Source: Meandrina meandrites
Lineage: Eukaryota; Cnidaria; Anthozoa; Scleractinia; Meandrinidae
DNA length: 64,000 nucleotides
Assembly (NCBI GenBank): GCA_963693305.1
Contig: OY855916.1
Span: 10,608,001 to 10,672,000 of the forward strand
Direction of reading: 5' to 3'
The notes below the pieces were generated by a model. It saw nothing but the letters and a program-made list of their open reading frames with translations. It did no database searches and had not been told where the DNA came from. Of this stretch, positions 22,901 through 33,067 are shown in pieces. A program made the translations under genes and the position numbers. Position 1 is the stretch's first letter; every line of letters starts with the position of its first letter.

Positions 22901-25900
22901 ATAAAAATTTCCAAAGAATTAGCTAAAAAAAGTTTATGAAATGCAAATGAAGATAACCTGAAGATTAAGAAAGAATTTCCAACTTACCTGTGCCACACAG
23001 TGGATCACATGGGAGGGGTGGTACAGTTTTGTTTGCAGGTACACTACACACTTTGGGGGTGGGGATGCTGGCACAAGCTGGGTTCAGATAGTCATGAGTG
23101 TAATGACATGCCGTTGTGCAATAATCAGCCTGAAAGAGAAGAAAGGATGCAAAGTTAATTGTAAGTAAATTAAAATGACCTCAATACATGAAGTCAACAT
23201 GACTGTGTTTTTTATGAAAGCCAAGGAGGGACTTCTGGCTTATAAGACTTTGGACTTCCGACTTCCAACTTAGGAAAAAGTTAAAAGTTAAACCTAAATT
23301 AAAATTAAACATAATACATGTATAATACTCCAGAGTTTTTTTATAGTTGAAATGAATTTACAGATAGCTTACAACATTTCTATTAGCGACATGAAATTTT
23401 AGTACTCAGAACTATTTTTCTTCATTCTTGTCCCCAGAGGATGTGATCCTCCTGGTCTGCACCTGGAATCAAGACCTGGCCGCTCCCAATTTCTGAGCAT
23501 GTGCATAGTACTCGTTATGTGTTTTTCAGCCAATCAGATTTGTCATATTTGACAATGAGTCCGTGAATTGCAGACTTCAGGTTTTGGAGGCAACCAGATG
23601 TGTCGATTCCTGGCCCAGAACAGAAGGATCGAGGCCTCTGCGGACGAGAATGATTTTTATTAAGAAAGATGGAAATTTTTGTATCGTGTGACTCTACTTG
23701 CATAATAATTTAATAACATTTTCATCTATACAGATCCTTGTTTAACTATGCAGTGCAACAATTCAAATCAAACCCATCAGTACCACTATCCTGTTTTTGT
23801 ATGCCCCAGACATGATGTACTCTGCATTAGGCCCAGTCCAGCCCCACCAACAAAGACAGCGGCCATTACTCTGACATGTTCCCTGGCCACCTTTGCATCT
23901 GGGGTCACATGGGACAGATGCTGCAGCTAAGATCAAATAAATTAAACAAGCCATTAATGTTAAACTCCCTGAAGTCCCCAGACATCTATTTTCCGTTCCA
24001 TTTTTTAATAATACATAATTATTTATTATTTTGCTGCACTTATTTAATATAATGCGATAGCTTAAATTGAGACCCTTTAATAGTAGGACTTTTCAGGTGA
24101 CCCTGCCAATCTTTAAAAGGTGGTAGTACAATAGGAGTACACCATGACGCTAACTGCCATCATGTCTGCATCCATCAATGTTCATTTATTCCATATACAG
24201 CTATTTCGAGAAACGTTGTCGGAAAAAAGCGCAAAACTGCACAAGCCAATCCTGAACGGTAGTATGGGTAGACGTATTGAGCTACTGCACGTGTTGAATA
24301 CTAATGAGATACATAACAATAAAATAAGCGCGAATTTCAGGTTTTCTTTCTTTTCAAACATGTAGAAACAAGGTACGTTTACGCCCTCTGAAGTTTAGAA
24401 GAATTTTCCTCACTCAAAGACATGCGACAGTAAAAGTAAAGCTACAGGTATAGGCCTCCTGAGAGGAAAAACAAATTTTCCACGTGCAAAAATACAAACT
24501 TGTAAATTTCCTCTAGGCCAATATGCAAAATTCCAGTGAATACCCAGACCACCTTTCGGTCTTGTCGAATGCACTTTGATGTTTTTTTTTCCGACAACCT
24601 TTCTCGAAATAGCTGTATAAACAAACTAATCTCAATTTTTCAAATGACAATTTTGGATGAGACTACTGATATTTACATGGGACATTTTATGGTGCTCTAA
24701 AAAATTAAATTAATTAAGAGCAAGATTCCATAATTCTAATGATTGACAAGGTCACTTAGCAAAGCATTTTTTCTGCAGACCTGGAAAAACAAAAAAATAA
24801 TAGTTTTCTGAAACTTTCACCTCATATTTTCAACAGGATTTTCCAAGGTTAAAATCATTTTAAATTTCTGTTTTTCTTCAGGCTGCAAGTTTTTCTGTTG
24901 TATGGCAGAATATGGTCTATATTATATTATAACATATAGCTAGCAGTGGCGTGCAATCAAATTCAGTGTATGTAAGTGTGCACCATAATCCAATAGTGCA
25001 CGTTGATAGCATGAGCAAATCGCTTCGCCAGAATTTTTTTCTCCCGTGGTTTTTTATGTTTATTTCCATCAGCAATGTTATAATAAAAACAATTGGTTCA
25101 GGTTTTTAGCTGTGCCTTATCCAGCTATGGTGCAAACTGGGAAGTTTGGAGAGCATGAAAGAAGCTAGTCAGAGTTGCTCTTGGCTATTGACTCAAGCAA
25201 CTCTCACACTTGTTTTATGCTCCCCAAACTTCCTGCAGCCTATATGTGACATAACGTGATAGTGCACAGCTAAAAGCATGAACCAACTGCTAATATTATT
25301 GTCAGTGCATGGTAACGCAAATTTGTGGGTGATAATGTTCATTTGCCACAAGTATCCCACAGGCAAACACTGGTTTGGCACTCTAACTACTAAGCTAAGC
25401 TACAAAGTGACTCTAGGTTCACATGTTAATAATTACATTGTGTTGCCTTTGCTGATGTAGTTGATGGTCGAGCAGTGGTTGTTGGCAGAGATGTGGGCTT
25501 CTTACTCGCAGTACATTTAGCATTTTTGTAAAAGTGAGTATAATGACAGGCTTTGACACATCTGTCAGCCTAATGGGTAAAAAAGTTGAATCATTCATTA
25601 GTTTGGCCTGACTGCCCAAGCCACAGTTTCACATGTTAATTATAAAATATATGTGATAACTGAGGTGGCCTCGCCTATAAGCCTGATGGTTTCCTGGAAG
25701 ACTCCTCACCCTACCTAAACTGTTTAAGTTGCATTAGAATTCTTCTTATGTGGCATGATGATGATGATGATGATGATGATGACGATGACTGCACTGAGAG
25801 AAGCTAGCCTACCACTGTGTACATGGGAGCTACATCTGCATTATTCAAGCCTAGCTAGTGGTCCACTGTGGTTTCTGTAGCATGAAGGACCCTGCTAGTC

Positions 25901-28006
25901 CATTGCAGGGTTAGACCCGGCATTTCATTTGCTAGTACACATTTCACCTGGTTGTTGAGAGGCCCACACAGAGAATCTTGCCCAAGAGCATCATTGCACA
26001 ATCACCCCAGCCAGAACTATAATCAAACCCATGAGACTACTCAATCAAGAGTGAGTGCACTAACAATTAGGCTGCCATGCCTCTCATGATCAGATCCCTA
26101 AACTATGTAGAATTTGTTTTAACCTGTGAGAATGAAAGTCACTGATGTGCTCTTCTCTTGTTATTAATATAAGATTTAGCTGGCTTTGCCGGCTTATTGC
26201 AACACTGTCAAGAATTCAATGGACTTTATTGGCAAGTTAACACTGTTTGATTGGAACAGTAGCTCATCATAAGACTGTTTAGGAGGTGCAATGACAGAAA
26301 AAGAGGGAGCAAGGAGATGAGAAATCCCTGAACTCTGATCTTAATCAAAATTATTTTTTGTGACCACACCCCTTCCCCTGGAATGGCCCTGCCTCCCCCC
26401 CCCCACCATATCATCTAACCACTACTCCCATCCTTGTTCTCCTATCCCCATGATTGTATAATGTCAAGCAGGCTGCTTTAATTGTCAACTTACTATTATT
26501 CTGTTTTTATGAAACCCTCCATTAACATAGCAGGCATTTGGACCAGTCCAGCCCCACCAGCAGAGGCAGCGACCATTTGACATACATGACCCAGCACTGT
26601 GATACAGCCCTGTGAAGACAGAAGAAAACAAAATTAATTGTTTGGTTAGAATTATGTTGTGTATTTTACATTAAGGAATTACCTGTTCCACACAGGGAAT
26701 CACAGGGGACGGCTGGTACTGTTTTCTTTGCTGGTACACTGCACACCTGGGGTTGGGGAGTGGGAATACCAGCACAGAGTGGATTGCGGTAGACCTGAGT
26801 GTAATGACATGCATTTGTGCAATAATCCGCCTGAGGATGAAAAAAAGAGTCAATTTAAAAGTTACAATTTGAGACATATTTAACTATTAGCAAGCAGTCA
26901 TTAAGTGTAGTACATGCATGCATGTATGTACTTATAATTAACACCCTCTATTTTTCTTACCCGGTAATTATTCTGCGATAAGAATTAAATGCAGAAGGCA
27001 AAGTGAGCTGTTCCCGACCAGGATGTTATCAAGTTTGAAAGTTAAATGCATTACATGTGCCCTAGCCTGTCATGCAAACACATGACAAAGTTTGTACTTT
27101 GACGACTTTCCATGACTTCTCTAAGTTTTCCATGACCTAAATTTGACCATTTCCTTGGAAATCATTTTTCACTTTGGGTACGTTTTACTACTTTCTTTGT
27201 GAAGAAACCTAGTTATTTATTTTGTACTTTTTTTAATAAATGTTCATTTTCCATGACCCAGACTTAAATTCCATGACTTTCCAGGCCTAGAATATGAAAT
27301 TCTAAAATTCCATGATCGACTTTCCAGGTTTCCATGACCCATACAACCCTGAATGAGAAGGTTTGGAAAATTTTAAAATAACTATTGCAAACCTGATCTG
27401 CAGGAGTAAGGCAGGGTAGCTATTTAATCTGTCACAGAGTAATCAACTGAATGATTCCTTATTGATCATCCCTTGATTATGCAGCATTTTGATATCAATC
27501 ATTGATTTATTACACCTGGTTCACAGCACTTATGTCGCACAGCCAGAACATATACTAACTGGTGACACCCAGGCTCAGAGGCTGGTGTAACAAGTTGTGG
27601 GTTCAACTGAGGACAAAATTATTATAAGTAGTGTATGTGAATTCTAGAAAAATAATCATTTATTAAAAACTTAAAATTTATTCCTGACACTGGGTTGAAA
27701 TTGATGGCTGTGGAGATTTTATTACTAGTAATATTATTAAAGCAAGCAGGTGTTACAGAGGTGCCATAAATTATATCACTACACAGTGGTACTGTCATAA
27801 TATTTTGTTACCAGTATCCTGTTTTTTCCTGCCCCAGACATGATGTACACTGCATTAGGCCCAGTCCAGCCCCACCAACAAAGACAGCGGCCATTACTCA
27901 GGCATGTTCCAGCCAGGACTCTTTTGCATTTGGGGTCACATGGGACAGCTGATTGACAAAAATTAAAAATTATCTCTAATAAATACAATAAGGTCTTAGT
28001 GTGCAT
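16726..28006 (-). CDS. Modular membrane protein: repeated CWWGW EGF-like modules, mucin stalk, one TM span
   Basis: Thirteen coding exons join in phase to 863 codons plus stop. Order in the protein: signal peptide MHTKTLLYLLEIIFNFCQS; then three rounds of four exon types: A (VPCDPxCK...GTCxSNGRCLCWWGWTGP), ADYC (ADYCxxACHYTH..., a linker with VCSVPA, then PCDPLCGTG), B (YHSAGQCLSNGRCLCWWGW...YVDGG) and ADRC (ADRCxKACHYTH... with a Thr/Pro/Ser linker). The last ADRC exon runs into ~220 residues of Thr/Gln/Pro repeats (mucin-like), Glu-Pro-Thr repeats, an acidic block, a ~24-residue membrane span (VALVVVLIVLFVCVTAF) and a ~40-residue tail. The WWGW cores resemble tenascin/laminin-type EGF folds (GxCxxNGRCxCxxGWxG). 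A surface or mucus-associated adhesion or recognition protein is inferred, not shown. I know no named orthologue. Confidence 0.85.
17083..17335 (+). mobile_element. tRNA-related SINE (plus strand)
   Basis: The core CTCTTGGGCAAGATGCTTAACTC-type block is shared with the SINEs near 25.8-26.1 kb and 42.4-42.7 kb. The tRNA-like head is degenerate. It lies in the last intron of the modular membrane gene. Confidence 0.6.
17416..18295 (+). mobile_element. TIR transposon family T9, copy 1 (9-bp TSD)
   Basis: The ends read TAGCCTCCTTCGCAGAC and its inverse (GTCTGCGAAGGAGGCTA type). AACATCGCC stands on both sides (17407-17415 and 18296-18304), an exact 9-bp target duplication. The TIR continues inward through GCTCGTCACGCA and CCCCAACGAACGTCTGCTGA. 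There is no transposase frame, so it is non-autonomous. The 9-bp duplication fits Mutator-like (MULE) transposases best. Confidence 0.9.
18553..19368 (-). CDS. Modular membrane gene, ADRC module 3 plus mucin stalk
   Basis: 816 bp, phase 0 at both ends. The ADRC module runs without interruption into ~220 residues dominated by Thr with Gln, Ala, Lys and Pro (TTTAKATTTQA-type units), then PTEPPEPTEPTEP. Dense Thr suggests heavy O-glycosylation. The donor is AATCAG/GTACAC. The plus-strand frame at 18547-19074 is the shadow of this repeat. Confidence 0.84.
19966..20081 (-). CDS. Modular membrane gene, B module 3
   Basis: 116 bp: TYHSAGQCLSNGRCLCWWGW, TGPDACYVDGG. Donor GTGAGT. Confidence 0.84.
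20409..20550 (-). CDS. Modular membrane gene, ADYC module 3
   Basis: 142 bp: ADYCTTACHYTHDYLNPAC, then VCSVPANKTVPPLPCDPLC. Donor GTAATT. Confidence 0.84.
20980..21122 (-). CDS. Modular membrane gene, A module 3
   Basis: 143 bp, nearly the same as A module 2 with WWGWTGPHAEYIMSG. Donor GTACTG. Confidence 0.83.
21477..21594 (-). CDS. Modular membrane gene, ADRC module 2
   Basis: 118 bp: ADRCDKACHYTHDYRNYNC with the linker TSTAKPSTQP. It ends one base into a codon, before GTACAG. Confidence 0.82.
21850..22112 (+). mobile_element. tRNA-derived SINE ending in a T-run
   Basis: A TGGCTAGTGGTTATAGC A-box region precedes B box GGTTCAAATCC at 21906-21916. The unit ends near a T10 run at 22102, a natural Pol III stop. 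It sits in an intron of the modular membrane gene, where the duplicate cassette lacks it. Confidence 0.6.
22193..22308 (-). CDS. Modular membrane gene, B module 2
   Basis: 116 bp with HHSAGQCLSNGRCLCWWGW and YNNRIL before the GTGAGT donor. Confidence 0.83.
22499..22772. mobile_element. CAGGG-ended short TIR element (hAT-like)
   Basis: Starts CAGGGTTCATAC and ends TGTGAACCCTG. TCTCAA stands directly outside both ends. The interior repeats TTCAAGGACTTTTCAAGGAC-type words. Confidence 0.65.
22988..23129 (-). CDS. Modular membrane gene, ADYC module 2
   Basis: 142 bp, almost identical to the third copy at 20409-20550, including bases inside the adjoining intron. Confidence 0.83.
23429..23652. mobile_element. 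Short TIR element
   Basis: TCATTCTTGTCCCCAGAGG at the left is inverted (CCTCTGCGGACGAGAATGA) at the right, over about 220 bp in an intron. Confidence 0.6.
23784..23926 (-). CDS. Modular membrane gene, A module 2
   Basis: 143 bp: AAASVPCDPRCKGGQGTC, SNGRCLCWWGWTGPNAEY. Donor GTACTG. Confidence 0.82.
24198..24615. mobile_element. TIR element, TATA-flanked
   Basis: CAGCTATTTCGAGAAACGTT at the left and AACCTTTCTCGAAATAGCTG at the right form ~30-bp inverted ends that continue through GTCGGAAAAAA. TATA flanks both sides, compatible with a TA-type (Tc1/mariner-like) target. Confidence 0.75.
25096..25285. repeat. Imperfect inverted repeat
   Basis: GGTTCAGG-TTTTTAGCTGTGC...GGAAGTTTGG on the left is inverted at 25222-25283. 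Likely a decayed MITE. Confidence 0.55.
25437..25569 (-). CDS. Modular membrane gene, ADRC module 1
   Basis: 133 bp: ADRCVKACHYTHFYKNAKC followed by a Thr/Pro/Ser linker. The donor T/GTAATT is weak but is the only GT that keeps the one-base phase used by the other copies. Confidence 0.7.
25758..25794. repeat. (GAT)n microsatellite
   Basis: About ten GAT trinucleotides in a row, next to the 3' side of the SINE below. Confidence 0.9.
25800..26090 (-). mobile_element. tRNA-related SINE (minus strand)
   Basis: The minus strand reads GCAGCCTAATTGTTAGTGCA (A-box region), then CTCTTGGGCAAGATTCTC and a CTGCAATGGACTAGCAGGGT core. The same blocks occur in order in the copy at 42421-42700. Confidence 0.7.
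26494..26609 (-). CDS. Modular membrane gene, B module 1
   Basis: 116 bp with CMSNGRCLCWWGWTGPNACY and donor GTAAGT. Begins with two bases that complete Gly. Confidence 0.82.
26683..26830 (-). CDS. Modular membrane gene, ADYC module 1
   Basis: 148 bp, starts phase 0 (ADYCTNACHYTQ) and ends with one base that joins the B exon. It has two residues more than the later ADYC copies. Confidence 0.82.
27060..27354. repeat. Dispersed repeat ending in AACCCTG
   Basis: The words TTCCATGAC and GACTTTCCA recur five or more times, and the right end reads CCCATACAACCCTG, the inverse of the CAGGGTT(C/G)-ATAC end seen at 22499. Probably a truncated member of that family. Confidence 0.45.
27812..28006 (-). 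CDS. Modular membrane gene, exon 1: signal peptide plus A module 1
   Basis: ATG 28004-28006 directly follows an acceptor AG (plus-strand 28007-28008). The first 19 residues have the charge-hydrophobic-polar pattern of a signal peptide, with likely cleavage after CQS. Module A follows, with CDPKCKRVLAGTC. An internal AG at 27949-27950, the site used by the other A exons, is an alternative if a signal-peptide exon lies further upstream. Confidence 0.7.
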
Positions 28007-28468
28007 CTGAGTACATACAAGTTTTGAATTAATTCATGTATACTTAGTGAAATTATTTATTAACATAACAGTATTCTCCAATTGGATGCCGAGCAAGTAT
28101 TGCAAATCACGAATCAAAAAGAATGATTTGAAAATGTTCAACATAAACTGAAACAAACCTTACTGGGATGACATGGAGTATGACACTTCTAAAGAAGATG
28201 GTTACTAATTAAACGTTTTAAATGCAGGATTTTCTACTCAGTGTCACAATTACAGCCTTTAAAATTTTGGAATGGTGATATTTTGCATCCCAAATATTGT
28301 GTAAAAATAAATTTAGGAGTTTTTCTATTAACAATATAAAGTACAATGGAGTTTAAATTAACACTGACAATAGCAGTGCATTTGTGCATTAAATTAAATT
28401 TTATTTGGTTCTAGATCTTTGATCAACTATCATTTTTATCATATACTTTTAATGAACTTTTTTAAACA

Positions 28469-28614
28469 GGCAGGGACAAAAGTCGGACCGGATCAACTCG
28501 GATCGCTGATTTGAATAACAATAGCACCTATTCAAGAACGAGGAAATGCACAATAGTGCTATTGTTATTCAAATCAGCGATCCGAGTTGATCCGGTCCGA
28601 CTTTTGTCCCTGCC
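28469..28614. mobile_element. 146-bp near-perfect hairpin MITE
   Basis: Arms of ~59 bp start GGCAGGGACAAAAGTCGGAC and pair base for base around a ~28-bp loop. TTTTTTAAAC occurs on both sides. One end of the same family recurs at 57632-57664. Confidence 0.85.
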
Positions 28615-30963
28615 TTTTTTAAACTGAAGGGGAGGTGAATAATTGTTTTAGTATATGCCACACAAGTTGAATAACTAGCGGACCAAAACATTACTTTCTG
28701 TACCCAAAGCGACATGCAAAGCCATTTTGTTTCTCTTTGGCTGCTTGGAGGTGAATAGTACTTTGCTAATCACCTCTGAGTTAACCAACCAGCCTGTGCA
28801 GAAAGTTAGTCACTTAATGTGTGGTATGTCTAATAACAATCATTGTAGGTCACCTGTCAATAGTACCTGTGCTTATAAACTGCAGGATCAGGAAGGCTGC
28901 CACTGCACAAGTTATTACCTCGTTTGCCATTGCAAGTCAGGGCCGCTCTTTCAACAAATTATGCTAAAAGGAAGCTGCACACATGTATATTAATTAGCAG
29001 ACTATATAACAAATGAAAATTGTTTTCATATCATCATCACTTTTCCTTGCATGGGTAAGTCACCTATATGGCATTTGAATGACTAAAAATAATTTCAATT
29101 TCCAGCTTATGTTAAGAAAAACAAGCGTCTGCTCCCCAGGGGGGGCACTCCGGCTTGTAAATGACGGGGATGATCGAATGGAGGCAAAAACTCGGGACCC
29201 AAAAAAATCCCTAAGTCTTCCGACATTACCCAAAAAAATCCCTGGACCAAAAATAACCCCCAAAAAGAACTGCACTGAAACACATTTGTTTGTACTTTAT
29301 TCGCATAAATACGCCAAGGCACTTTAGTTCGTTTTTAATACCCAAAAAAATCCCCTATTTAAATCAAGTCACCCAAAAAAATACTTGCCAAATTTTGCAA
29401 CCCAAAAAAATCCCGGAATCGAAAATTTCAAACCCAGAAAAATCCTTCGATCATCCCCGTCATTTTTATTAACCTCAGTCTTACATTTTACAACTTGTGT
29501 TGTCAGAGCACAGAGCCCTCATATAATATAACATGCAAGTAAGGCAAATATGATGCTGACAGATGTATTGAAAACATGATGGCACACTTCTTAATGCACC
29601 TACATGGCCTAAATTTGATGTTTGAATTCAGCATAATTTGCCTGGTGTCTCACGGGGAAGCAGGCCATAGGCAGGACATTTGCGCCTAGTTGAGATTTTT
29701 TATTTAAATGCCCCACCCCAGGAAATTTGAAAAGTCACTAAGGGTACTTCCCATCAGTTGGAAGGAACTGGTTGGAATGAGCATTGCGATAATGGCAAGG
29801 GTTTTTCCAAAATCAGCAAACCAACCGAACGAGATGGTGCTTACCATTTGTATTTTGGTTTCGTGTAACTATATTGTTTCCCATTTATGGGAAACTGGAA
29901 CTGGGAAATCCTGCAAAGGGTAAGGAAATTTCTGACATTCTGTTCCAAACGGAAGTAGTCCACAATTTTTGATTCTTAACCAAAATTTCTGGATTTTTTG
30001 GCCAGATGGTAAGCAGCCTAAACTTCAGTACAAGTTTGTTCGAAATTCCCAAAACAAATCAAAAGTCTTCACTACGGGCAGATGATCCTGTCAAATCCCC
30101 CCATCCCCATCCCACCCTTTGGTCCCTAATTAAAAGTTTGATTTGAAGCTTATTTTGTATTTCTCATAAATGTATGACTTAAATATTGCAGAATAGCTCC
30201 TTAAACTTTGCCTTTTATGAATCAACCACGAAGCTGGACAAGCTTTGGCATGCTACACGTGAAGATGATGTCACGCAACAGCCATCGTGCTGAAGCAGTC
30301 GTCAACATAACATAGCAAAACCTTTTAACCGAGATTTTTAAATCAGGTGTCGCAGCTGAAACCATCTTTCTTTTTATGAGCTTCAAAAATTTGTCAAGGG
30401 AGTGTTAGTGATGCCATGGACAACTTTCACACACATTAATAATGATAATTTTGTTCAATCGGCTTATCAAATTCCGCTACGCTTCATATATTGTGGCGAT
30501 CGCGTGCAAACAGTGACCATTTTTGGGCTTCTACACTTTCTGGGAGATTTCAAGATGCCTTTATTTTCAGATGGCTGTGATTATCTATCAGAAAATGTTT
30601 TTAGTCAAATCGAAGGAATATTAAACTAAAAATTCCCTTGATATTCCTTCCGGTCGTGTAACAGCTTATCAGTTTCATCTCCCTCCTAAAATAAGGCCTC
30701 GTTTTGTCTGCATTTCAACTACCCTAAAACTGTAAAATTAACTCTACCAGTTTTCAACAATTTATTTTATTGCAATCCAATGTTTTTCTCTTGCGAGATT
30801 TTGTAAAATAACATTCAGCTGAACAACATTCAAACCCCGGAAAGCAAGCTTAAGCAATGGTATTCCAATGAAGCAATAGTTCGGTATGGCGAAATTATTT
30901 CGAAAAGTAACTTGCAGACAAACTAAATAATATACTAAACGTTTGCAAAATGAATTTTCTTAC
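28615..30963. other. First intron of the modular membrane gene
   Basis: Apart from the CCCAAAAAAATCCC element at 29120-29470 I see no further exon. The plus-strand frame at 28727-28993 has cysteines but no splice context or relation to the modules. Confidence 0.45.
29120..29470. mobile_element. Element with repeated CCCAAAAAAATCCC motif
   Basis: Inverted ends AAATGACGGGGATGATCGAA (29159-29178) and the inverse at 29446-29465 enclose seven variants of CCCAAAAAAATCCC on one strand. No coding frame. Confidence 0.7.
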
Positions 30964-31090
30964 CTGTTGAAGGAGATAGATAGATCGTCGTCACAAAAGA
31001 AAAAGATTAATCCCGCTCAAGGGCATCACAAGACTACTTTTCCTAAGAAAAGTTTACAGAACGTAACTCTAGAAGCTGCAAGTAACGCAA
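30964..31090 (-). other. Probable 5' UTR exon and promoter of the modular membrane gene
   Basis: On the minus strand a good donor (CTTCAACAG/GTAAGAA) ends an exon at 30964. No frame stays open across it, as expected for a UTR, and a CCAATCAG box lies about 140 bases upstream of the donor. Splicing to the AG at 28007-28008 would place the first ATG as the first codon of the next exon. The start of the exon is a guess. Confidence 0.45.
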
Positions 31091-31858
31091 ATTCTGATTG
31101 GTTGCAATAGGCTCGGTCCCAGGTTTACAGGAGCAAAATTTGTGACGTAGTTCTTTCGATAGAAGAAGAGTGCGCATTGGTCAGATCGAAATACCCCCCT
31201 CCACCTCTCCCCCGAAATGTCTAAAAATAGCAACTGTTAGTACTTTGTGGCAAGCCTTTTAATTTTGATGGAAATGACAGTGGCACGCTCGCGAAAATTA
31301 TTTTATAGGTCTACAGCTCGTAGAAGACAAAGGTCAGCTCCTGCCCTGTTCCGCTCCTGTGAAGTTGTTCATTGCATCAGTTGTCTTAATTGCCCCACTG
31401 AGCTGAGAAACTTTTCACCTTCCGTCTTCTTTTTTCCTTATTCATCTTCGTTTCGAATCGTGAACATAGGAGTACACTAATAACATCCGTGCGCGAGACT
31501 CCTCGATGTCTGAATTTGTGACATTGATTTGGCCCCCTTTATTTAGCTACAATTACTTGTGTCTGCCTACCAATTGTCATCTTATTATGACACGACTCTC
31601 CATCCAATTTTGTAGTAAGGCTTGAGAAAAAAAAAATTGTCACAGATATTTAGAATGTCACCACGTTGAGACTTTGTAGCCGTGTCTGCATCAAACAGAG
31701 TTTTCCCAGAACCCTTCAGAGTAGAAATGAAGTGCTGTTTAATAAAGATTAGCTAGTTATATTTAATATAGACAACTGTAATCTTTGAACTTTAGTTGCC
31801 TACCAAAGAGCCCTGATATTTTGGCTATATCCCTTTAAATGTTTTTGCCTACGCCCTT

Positions 31859-32157
31859 GAACTGTTAGCTTACTGCAGCCATCCTGTACAATTACCTCCC
31901 AGTTCCGGAGTCAAAAACCTTTGACGAATGCTAACTACCAAACACCTGTGCGGGAAGGGGTAAACTATTCTGTTCAAGGAGTTCGATTCAGCAAGTAGGG
32001 GAGCCTTTGTACTGTTAGCTTACTGCAACCATTCTGTACAATTACTTTCCAGTTCCGGAGTCAAAAAACTTTGGCAAATGCTAACTAGCAAACTCCTGTG
32101 CGGGAAGGGGTAAACTATCCTGTTTAAGGAGTTCGATCCAGCAAGTTTGGGAGCAGC
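31859..32157. repeat. Tandem duplication, ~149-bp unit x2
   Basis: Both units read CTGTTAGCTTACTGCA, CAGTTCCGGAGTCAAAAA, TGTGCGGGAAGGGGTAAACT and GGAGTTCGAT in order, at about 90 percent identity by eye. No open frame spans both. Confidence 0.85.
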
Positions 32158-32850
32158 ACGAAAAACGATGAGCGAAAAATAAGAGGCGATGTGTGGGGAA
32201 GAAGGCGAGAGAACAAAAACTTGCTCAAAACCCCTTGCCACATTTTCCACTCGCCCTTCGCACTAAACCTGTTTTTTACGCTGCTCCCCAATGGATTGAA
32301 CGCCTGGAACAGGCTAGGGGCAGACAAAAACCGTTCACACTCCTTAGTGAAATATTTGCCAACATTCTCTCACTTCAGTTAAACATTTTGATTTTTTTCT
32401 TCAGTGTAAAGCAACAGGCAAGAGATCCATATCATATTAATTCCATATCATGTTAATCACCTCAATACCATGGAGCAACATGATATGACAAGTTTAATTG
32501 ATATATATTTTTCAAAAACCATTTCTTATAAAGCAAGAAAAATGGGTAAAACTGGATGACTTGGTAACCCAGTACCTCCTTTTTGCAATTATATACTGGA
32601 AACATTTTGCATCGAAAAATGGCAAATGTTTGATATGACTATTTGCATTATTTACAAATGAATGGATATAGGGTGATGTGTACAGTCCAGTGTATTAATA
32701 AAAAATAAATATTTATATAGCAACTATCCAGTCCTGCTCTAGGCGCTTTACAATAAATTTATGAAAAACACTACTAGAAGTACAATTTAAAAAAATTGAT
32801 AAAAATTTGCCAAAAATGAGACTGCTGTGGGCTGTGTTTCAAGTAAACGT

Positions 32851-33066
32851 AAGAATGTCAGTTTAATTTGTCCTTATTCAATTTTAATAGCTTGTTAAGG
32901 GACATCCACTTGTCAAGATCAGACAAACATTTCTCAGTTTTTCCAACTGCATTGGTTAATTCGACATTGTTGTTTCTTGACAAGAACATATATAACTGAG
33001 TATTGTCAGCGTAGAAGTGAAATCGCATTTCGTTGTGCAGGATAGGCCCTAGTACCAAACCTTGGG
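32851..33066 (-). pseudogene. LINE reverse transcriptase fragment
   Basis: The minus strand reads PQGLVLGPIL, then FHFYADNTQLYMFLS and LSDLDKWMSLNKLLKLN, the palm and thumb region of a non-LTR reverse transcriptase (CR1/L2-like, VPQGSVLGPIL...YADDTQLY). The catalytic FADD-type box is YADN here. The residues usually found between GPIL and the FHFYAD strand (about 15) are missing. It is a dead 5'-truncated copy. Confidence 0.8.
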
Positions 33067-33067
33067 G

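Noticed and set aside
28727..28993. Cysteine-containing plus-strand frame as another module exon
   Set aside because: Wrong strand for the gene, and it contains none of the WWGW, CHYTH or CDP landmarks.
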